This document shows, in pieces, positions 57,101 through 64,000 of a stretch of DNA of 64,000 bases. The notes beneath the pieces were generated by a model. The model saw only the letters and a list, made by a program, of their open reading frames with translations, did no database searches and was not told the origin of the DNA. Every line of letters begins with the position of its first letter. The stretch's first letter is position 1. Position numbers and translations under genes: made by a program. Origin of the DNA: Diphasiastrum complanatum (taxonomy: Eukaryota; Streptophyta; Lycopodiopsida; Lycopodiales; Lycopodiaceae). The stretch is taken from NCBI GenBank assembly GCA_029204225.1, contig MU831563.1:62001-126000 (forward strand). Reading direction: 5' to 3'.

Positions 57101-58868
57101 TTTACTTCTAAGTTGAAAATAAGTGCTTTTCTATTGTTCGTGGCAACAGTCCTCGCTACACGGAGCAACTAGCCCGTCAGTTGGATAAACTAGGTGGAGT
57201 GCAATACATGTTTCTTTCACACAGGTAAGATCCGCAAGCAATTTCAAGCTTAATTCTGAAATTACTCATGTATAATAGATATGGCATTCCATAGACCACA
57301 AAACCATGTGCAGCTTAGAACAGATTTACGAGTGTCAGCAGCTATACATTCTCTTTATCATCTGCTCTATTCACCAAAATTTTTGATTGTTTATACATCA
57401 AAATCAAGGAATGCTCACTCCGAAGTTCACCTTTTTGCAGAGATGATGTTGCAGATCATGCACGCTGGCATAAAAGATATCATTGTACTCGTATTTTACA
57501 TACAATTGAGGTAAGTGAATAGTTTTTGTTCTCCTATTATACAGGCCAGCGCTAAAGTCAGAGTGCATCTAGCGTTTGAGTTACATAAAATAATTTCTCT
57601 TTTATGTTGAGATAGAGAAGTCAAAATGTCATAAAATGTGGAAAAGGACCTTTCTTGCATTGCTTTGTAGTTTAACCCTTCCCAACAAGTGCTCGGGAAG
57701 CATCAGATTGACGTTAGCCACTAATGTATCCATAGACATTTCAGCATCCGATAGCAAATGAAGAATTTTCTTTTTTGCGTTGCCTAATGGTCTTCTGTTG
57801 GTGAATAGTTGCAACCAACTACTGCAGATGTGGAGATAAAACTTGAAGGGACAGGTCCTTGGGATCTTGGTCCTGAAATAGATCTTATTTTTACTCCTGG
57901 ACACACAGAGGTACAGTACCTTGAATGCAAATCATGTTTCAGCTCTTATTTACATCACTTCGCCGTAATCATTCAGTGATCTATGTTTTGCTCTGCTTTA
58001 GCAAGCATTCCCCTTGCTCTTCAGCAATCACCGGGATAGTGTGGCAGAAGGGCTCTCATTTTGCAGGATGGTTACTAGCTTATCAAGCATTCTGCCACCG
58101 ATCCATTTGAGTAATGAAACTTATCAAGTCGTTGATTTGTACAGGGTTGTGTATCTTTGTTATACAAGCCATTTAAAGCTTTGTTTGCTGGAGATCATCT
58201 CGCAGCTCATAGGGAAGGGGGATTGCATAATCTTCGAGATTATAATTGGTATTCTGGTACACATCTTTCTTTGAACTCTTGGAATCTAGAATCTTGTCTA
58301 TAGGTCTATCTTTTCGTGTGTGCTCTCTTAGAATGAAACAAATGTTTCACATACTGCAAAGGAGGTTGTCATGTTCAGTTAAGCCTCAAGTATTTCCAGA
58401 AAATCTAGGCATCCACAAACACTAAAACCTGGCTTTGACGACTTACTGGTGACTTCAACTCAGCACTTCATCGGAAACCTTCAGGAATTTTTTTTTGGAG
58501 TGAAGGATGAAATCGCACCTGTGATAAATATATGACCATCTCTTTTTTGTTTTAGTGAGAATGCAGATTGACAGTACACGCCTCCTACTTCCTCTTGACT
58601 TTGTATGGGTTTTACCAGGTAGAAATCCTCATGTTTCCTGTCTCTGTGCTGCATAACTGTTTCAGATCATTTAGCAGCAGTCTGATCTTAATCTTGTGAT
58701 TTGGTCAGTAGCAATTCTGTCCAGAGATGATTGATTCCATATATTGGGTGATGGAAAATGGGCACAGGCCATGGTCGGCGCATAAAATTCACAGATGTTG
58801 ATGCAAAAAACACAGCACTTCAAAAGCTTATTGATGAAGAGGAGGAAGCTCTACAACCCCAACATTGA
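54133..58868 (+). CDS. Chloroplast-type ferredoxin domain/metallo-beta-lactamase fold protein, 11 exons
   Basis: Coding exons: 54133-54373, 55530-55573, 55780-55860, 56117-56224, 56451-56542, 57150-57224, 57441-57510, 57809-57910, 58145-58256, 58556-58618, 58768-58868. All introns are GT-AG and phases agree, giving 1089 nt and 362 residues. Residues 1 to about 60 look like a plastid transit peptide. Residues 81-128 form a small iron-sulphur domain (Cys 84, 87, 90 and Cys 127 before Pro). Residues 159-335 are a metallo-beta-lactamase fold with His 213, Asp 219-His 220, His 269 (PGHTE), Asp 288 (GDH) and His 331 (GHG). The metal loop is HRDDVADH instead of HxHxDH. I recall the same organisation in Arabidopsis At4g33540, of unknown substrate. 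I chose ATG 54133 because a TGA precedes it in frame and no earlier in-frame ATG exists. It appears intact. Confidence 0.9.
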
Positions 58869-59427
58869 TCAATTACCCCAAATCTTGGAAAGTGGCCATG
58901 GAAGGAATGAACACAAGCCATTTCAAAGACACATCTGTATGTGTAGATATTCTGAAGCTGTAAACCAAAGCTGGCTCTTTATCTAGATCCATTACTAGCA
59001 ATCTTATAGTGCACATACTGTGCAGTGTGCACCACTGATGGACATTCAAGCATATACTTAACACTAGCTGTTTCTTTTGCTTGAAACCAATTGAACATTT
59101 GTCTTGATGGATAGGAGACATTCTATTCAAGATGTATATAATGTAAAACCTTCCCCATTTCTCAATTCATAATTTTACATGGCACAGTCTTCTTGTCTCT
59201 TTTTTTCCCTCCTTTCTTGTGGATCTTTTGATAGATTTGATCTCACTCATGTTTTAGTGGACTCATGAATTCTAGGAGAGGAAAGGAGGCCTTCACCACA
59301 TTTTCAAATTTTCATGTTCCTCTCTTTAGGTAATGGGAAAGGACATGGGCTAATAAGTTGCATGTTATGCCCCTAATCTTCTTATATTGACTGTAGTTTC
59401 TTATATTGACTATAGTTTCTTAGACAA

Positions 59428-59433
59428 AATAAA
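59428..59433 (+). terminator. Candidate polyadenylation signal
   Basis: AATAAA about 560 bp after the stop codon. Nearer weak signals (AATGTAAAA near 59140) could be used instead. Confidence 0.3.
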
Positions 59434-60509
59434 GCTGGCCAGCAAAACTTCTCGCTTTCTTTCATTTTTTTCAAACTTCCCCTTGTGTTAGAAATATGAA
59501 CATTTGTACATGCTGATGGATCAACATTGAAATTTGTGTCCAAAATGCAAAATGTAAAAAATTTGCTAAAGGGCAAGCTTTGCCAGCATCATGCCAACCG
59601 GTATAACTCTATTAATTGCTTGATTTAATTTCCAGGGCAAAGCAGTTAGAGATTAAGACTAAACAAGGTGCACCACCAAAGGTTCATAAAATTTTATACA
59701 TGGCTACAAGCTAGAGATTCAACATGACTCAACCGGTTGTCTTATACTAATGCGGGACTAGATTTACAACCAATTCTTGGAGACACAACCTTCCGATACA
59801 CTATAATTTTTTTTAAAATAGATATTAAAATTTCTATTCCAAATAGGCAAAAAGAATGACTTCACAAAAATTATGGCTTTCCTCACATTATCGACCCCCC
59901 ATAGGTCAGTATACTAACAGATTCTAAACATGTCCAAGTGTCAAGAGTCCTTTTGCAATAAAAAAATTATCATCTCTGAAGTTGTCAATAACCTTGGTTG
60001 CTATTTTCAAAGAAGAAATATTTCTACACTTAAAGAAATTCCTATAGGGAAAGACATGTATCCCGATAGTATGAAATTATCCAAAGGTAAATCCCATTTC
60101 GTAATACAGTCCATAGCACAATTATTGATTCACATGTTCAACCGACTTATTCCCACATAATTTCCAATTAAGTGAATTTACTATGTTCTTATTTGGAAAA
60201 GTGAAATCATAGACCCGTATCAAAAAATTACTGACAAATACTAAATGCTTTTTCTATAGCCCAAGTCATAGCTATTATTAAACAATGAATGATTTTATGA
60301 CCATCCTACTCACTCCCAAATGTCTGTGAAAAACCACTTCTTCAGCAATTCTAGATTCTAGACTACTAATTACCGTTTCATACTCAGGTTAAGCATGAAT
60401 TTATAGAAATCTTAACATAAATAATAGTGTCTTATACTCTCATATATTGTTTTAGATAATCTTAGATCAACGTTTTGACAAATTTGATGCTTAGACTAGT
60501 GGCACTAGG
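59434..60509. other. Unassigned sequence with an internal repeat
   Basis: GGTGCACCACCAAAGGTT[C/T]ATAAAAT occurs at about 59668 and again near 60510. No coding region recognised. Confidence 0.35.
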
Positions 60510-61640
60510 GTGCACCACCAAAGGTTTATAAAATTGTTAGCTACCATTGTCGGTTATAAAAAACACAAGAAATTGCTATTCTAGGAAAATAAATAAAAAT
60601 GTCTATTTCCTATAATGAAAATCAGTAGTGTCAGTCAAATATAATTTTTCAACTCAGTAAGGCCATCCAACAGAACTAGAAAAAAAAAAACCAATATTAG
60701 TTTAAAAATAACTAAAGATTAGACTATGTATTACTCAATTTACTATGAATTGTAATAAATTGACAATTTTTCTTGTAAACAACTAATAAAACCAATTAAT
60801 TGACTGAAACCACTAAACTAGCAATTTAAGTACCTTACGTTACAAATATGTTGTCCATATTGACATGCAACACATGCAACATCACCTTTTTTAAACTGGT
60901 GAATTGACATTAAAAATGAAATTTTCATCATTTACAAATCCAAAATTCCAAAAGCCATGGATAAATTACCAATATTGATCAAGCATAGGCCTATGACCAC
61001 TGAAAGTCACTATAATTTCATCGTGCATGAGTCTAAACACTCAGTATAATGCATGCAATGACCAACCAAATAATTTCACTCAGTATACATGCATCAATTT
61101 CATGCAAAGATTTTCACATGAACATTGCTCTAGGGTCCAATAAGGCAATAGCACTCTGATTATCACAGAATATAATTGTAGGGCTGTACTGATACAACTT
61201 AATGTCTGACAGTAAATTTCTCAACCAAAATGCTTCTTTAATAGATTGAGAAGCAGCAATGTATTCACTTTTGTAGAAGAAAGAGCAATATAGGTTTGCT
61301 TACGACTGTTCCATGAGATAGGACCACCGTTGAAGAAGAATGTAAATCCAGATGTGGATTCATCTAGACACCATTTTAGGTGATGTAAAGTGCAATACAT
61401 AGGGTGGAAAAGTGATTATGATGACTGCCATATCACCATGGCCATACTATCCACATATGTGAGTTGTAATGGACTAAACTTCAAGTAGGAGAGTGCACTT
61501 CTAGTATCACGAGGGAAAGCTTGAATTGTCCGAGCATGCATGGCCTCAAGAGTATTGCTAAAATACAGCCTATCAACTCTTTCTATCGGTCGCACTTCAA
61601 AAGTATTAATCAATCTGGATATTAGCAAACCAAATTAGCA
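60510..61640. repeat. Dispersed repeat, second copy of 36.2-37.2 kb
   Basis: Matches 36220-37200 in blocks, in the same order and orientation. Here the copy retains a copia RNase H segment (61130-61365), so the repeat is part of an old minus-strand copia element. Confidence 0.55.
61130..61365 (-). pseudogene. Copia RNase H relic
   Basis: The minus strand encodes DESTSGFTFFFNGGPISW, then SSTKSEYIAAS after a frame change, EAFWLRNLL, and FCDNQSAIAL. These are the core copia RNase H motifs. It ends at about 61130 in repeat sequence. The lineage differs from A and B, which have SSTEAEYKAL at this point. Confidence 0.82.
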
Positions 61641-62325
<685 letters not shown>

Positions 62326-62479
62326 CCACCAACCATACCCATAGTTAGTGAATTTTTCAGGGGGCAGCTAGCTCCCCCCTAAGAAAAGCTAATTGCCCAC
62401 CATAAGAGTGTCAAAATCCGTAGGCAAGTCAAATAATAGTCTATGAAAAGTTTTGCATGCCAACAATTTGTTTATAATC

Positions 62480-63150
62480 AAACATAATTTGTCTCTCAAA
62501 AGCCATTCTTCTGAAAAGCATCAATAAGCATCCTAACTTCTTTTAGAAACATTTGTGGTTTATTACAACAATATATAATGACAATAACCTGAGAGATGAC
62601 GATCTTATAAGAATTATAGACATGTCTATTAGAGGCCAAATGTATATACTATAGGAAACGGAAAGGTAAGTCCCTTCTGTTGTCATATTTGGAAAGGTGT
62701 GTAGAACCAGTCATTGGGTCAAGAGTAATAGTAATATTTAAGAAGTTTGCCGAATCACTTATAGTATTGCTTTCATCTATCTCAAGATATTCCGAAGGAT
62801 AAATCCAAAAAGGATTATTTGGAGTTCTCAGTTGGGTTTTGTCTAAAAAGCGTCCGACTAGAGGGTTATTGATAAATCATATATCTGAAAGAATATTTAA
62901 AATCATTCATAAATTTTACTTGCCATAACCTTGCAAGCCTTTTAATAAACTGCATTTCAAAATAAGAGAGGTACCAATTACACCACATCGGTGAGCATGA
63001 AAAACCCATGGGTATCCCACGAATTTGTCTCCAAGCATGATTACCAAGTCTGACTATGCAGTTATCTATTAGAAAAGAATTCCATGTACATGTAGTATCC
63101 TTGTCAATAGTGTTCCATTCCTCAAAAAACTTCTTTCCCAAGACCATTTA
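62480..63150 (-). pseudogene. Penelope-like element reverse transcriptase relic
   Basis: The minus strand (63147-62866) encodes a stretch with RQIRGIPMGFSCSPMWCN, the reverse-transcriptase block that in Penelope-like elements reads GIPMG followed by a small-residue/Pro motif. FEMQFIKRLARL and FKYSFRY follow. The catalytic aspartate pair should come next, but a small frameshifting deletion near 62880 removes one. In the following frame similarity continues with NNPLVGRFLDKTQ, NPFWIYPSEYLEI, FLNITI and a KYDNRRDLPF block to about 62480, with one stop. This is neither copia, gypsy nor LINE in pattern. The GIY-YIG endonuclease of canonical Penelope elements was not found. I judge the family from the motif series by eye; a LINE or group II-like origin is less likely. 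Confidence 0.65.
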
Positions 63151-63199
63151 AAATCTTTGGTTCCCGGTATCCACTATGAAGAATTGCCAAAAATTGGCA

Positions 63200-63705
63200 A
63201 ATCTAGCTTGATCAAAAACCATGTAGAATAGTGTAAATTGTTTACACAAGTGGGTTTCACACGTGTGAGGCCATGGAGCCATGTGGGAAACCTACCCTAC
63301 TATAGGTTATATCAAGTCTAAAGGGTTGGTCATGTCATTTTGGTAGTGATTCCTAGATTATAGGACCTACACCTCCTAAGTTTAAAGTGAAAAATTGACC
63401 AACTAGTCACCTACTAAGCATGACTCTAGGAAATAGACTAGGGTTTCATTTTGGGACAAAAAGACTAGTTACCTTCCTATAACATGTTGGAAATTCACCT
63501 AACTTTACAAAGGTAGTCACTTTTGCTATGTATTCCATCTCTCCATAGTGAGGAGATAGATTACTTTTGGACCTCATTGGCAATCTCGAGCTACTCCACA
63601 TTGTACATTGAGTTTTTGTGATCCAAATGCAACCAAATCAATTTGTACTTGATTCTCTGCTTTCAGGCCGTACTAGTACATGTGAAAATTCACACATGTG
63701 GGAAT
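63200..63705. other. LTR-like sequence, unassigned
   Basis: Contains TTTCACACGTGTGAGG (63255-63270), the palindrome seen in LTRs of this window, and CACACATGTG (63691-63700). No boundaries or coding content could be defined. Confidence 0.35.
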
Positions 63706-63939
63706 TGTGAAGAATTTTAGATCATTCAAGATCCAATCCATGTCCCAAATCTTTGGTTACAATAAGGAGCAAACCAACAATCCTGCCAATGTAGAAAACT
63801 CAGCATCTACATACAAAATGAGATGCAAACTCTTAGAGATACTGATCAAAACATAAAATATGTTTGATGTCCGTACAATTACAATACCCTACTGTATTTC
63901 ACATGTGTGGAACCAAAAATAGCAAAATATGAGCATTCT
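63706..63939 (-). repeat. Inverted fragment of a B-family LTR
   Basis: Plus reading starts TGTGAAGAATTTTAGATC and runs through GATCATTCAAGATCCAATCC, matching the reverse complement of the last ~230 bp of the B LTR, with CACATGTGTG at 63900. It is cut at about 63939, next to a gag fragment in the opposite orientation. Confidence 0.7.
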
Positions 63940-63949
63940 ACACACTCAT

Positions 63950-64000
63950 GCTTTTGTTTTGAGGGTACAAGCATTCAATGATGAGTTAGCATGTATTGAT
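63950..64000 (+). pseudogene. Copia gag fragment cut by window end
   Basis: Encodes an FDEL-like series ending LACID (AFNDELACID), matching the gag of element B near 29635 (ALNDELACID). It begins abruptly beside the inverted LTR fragment, so it is not the normal start of an element. Confidence 0.6.

Overview
This is nuclear DNA of a land plant: AT-rich, dominated by long terminal repeat (LTR) retrotransposons, with one complete intron-containing host gene and the first coding exon of another. The host gene encodes a chloroplast-type ferredoxin/metallo-beta-lactamase protein that I know from plants. A Penelope-like reverse transcriptase relic near the right end leans towards a non-flowering vascular plant (fern, lycophyte or gymnosperm), but that is only a weak inference.

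Layout. 1-2.4 kb: SINE-like insertion with target-site duplications, a 96-bp tandem duplication and a 390-bp direct repeat. 3.0-4.7 kb: minus-strand first coding exon of a probable O-fucosyltransferase with its repeat-rich upstream region. 5.1-8.1 kb: hairpins and fragments of older retroelements. 8.1-36.2 kb: a four-level nest of retrotransposons. The oldest copia element, D (+), is split by copia element C (-, 11986-35454). C is split twice: by gag-only element E (-, 13549-19389) and by copia element B (+, 21622-33851). B is in turn split in its leader by copia element A (+, 22427-28856). A, B, C and E each have a matching 5-bp target duplication (ATATA, TCTTG, GCTTG, GTTTC), so the order of insertion can be read directly. 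A is very young: I saw one mismatch between its 655-bp LTRs, and its gag-pol is interrupted by a single stop codon.

36.2-51.7 kb: fragments of further elements. These are a 5' LTR with primer-binding site, a minus-strand copia element (H), several solo or truncated LTRs, a gypsy integrase relic, a gypsy gag relic, and a minus-strand copia 5' end (J). 53.3-59.4 kb: a tandem repeat, then the 11-exon host gene (362 codons) with good splice sites throughout. 59.4-64 kb: a copia RNase H relic, a long TG/GA microsatellite, the Penelope-like relic, an LTR fragment and the start of another gag fragment cut by the window end.

The host genes do not form a pathway together. The mobile elements share signals: a primer-binding site complementary to initiator tRNA-Met, a GAAGAGGGAG-type polypurine tract, and a CACACGTGTG palindrome (containing a G-box) in several otherwise different LTRs. 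All identifications come from reading motifs and comparing parts of the window by eye; no database search was run.
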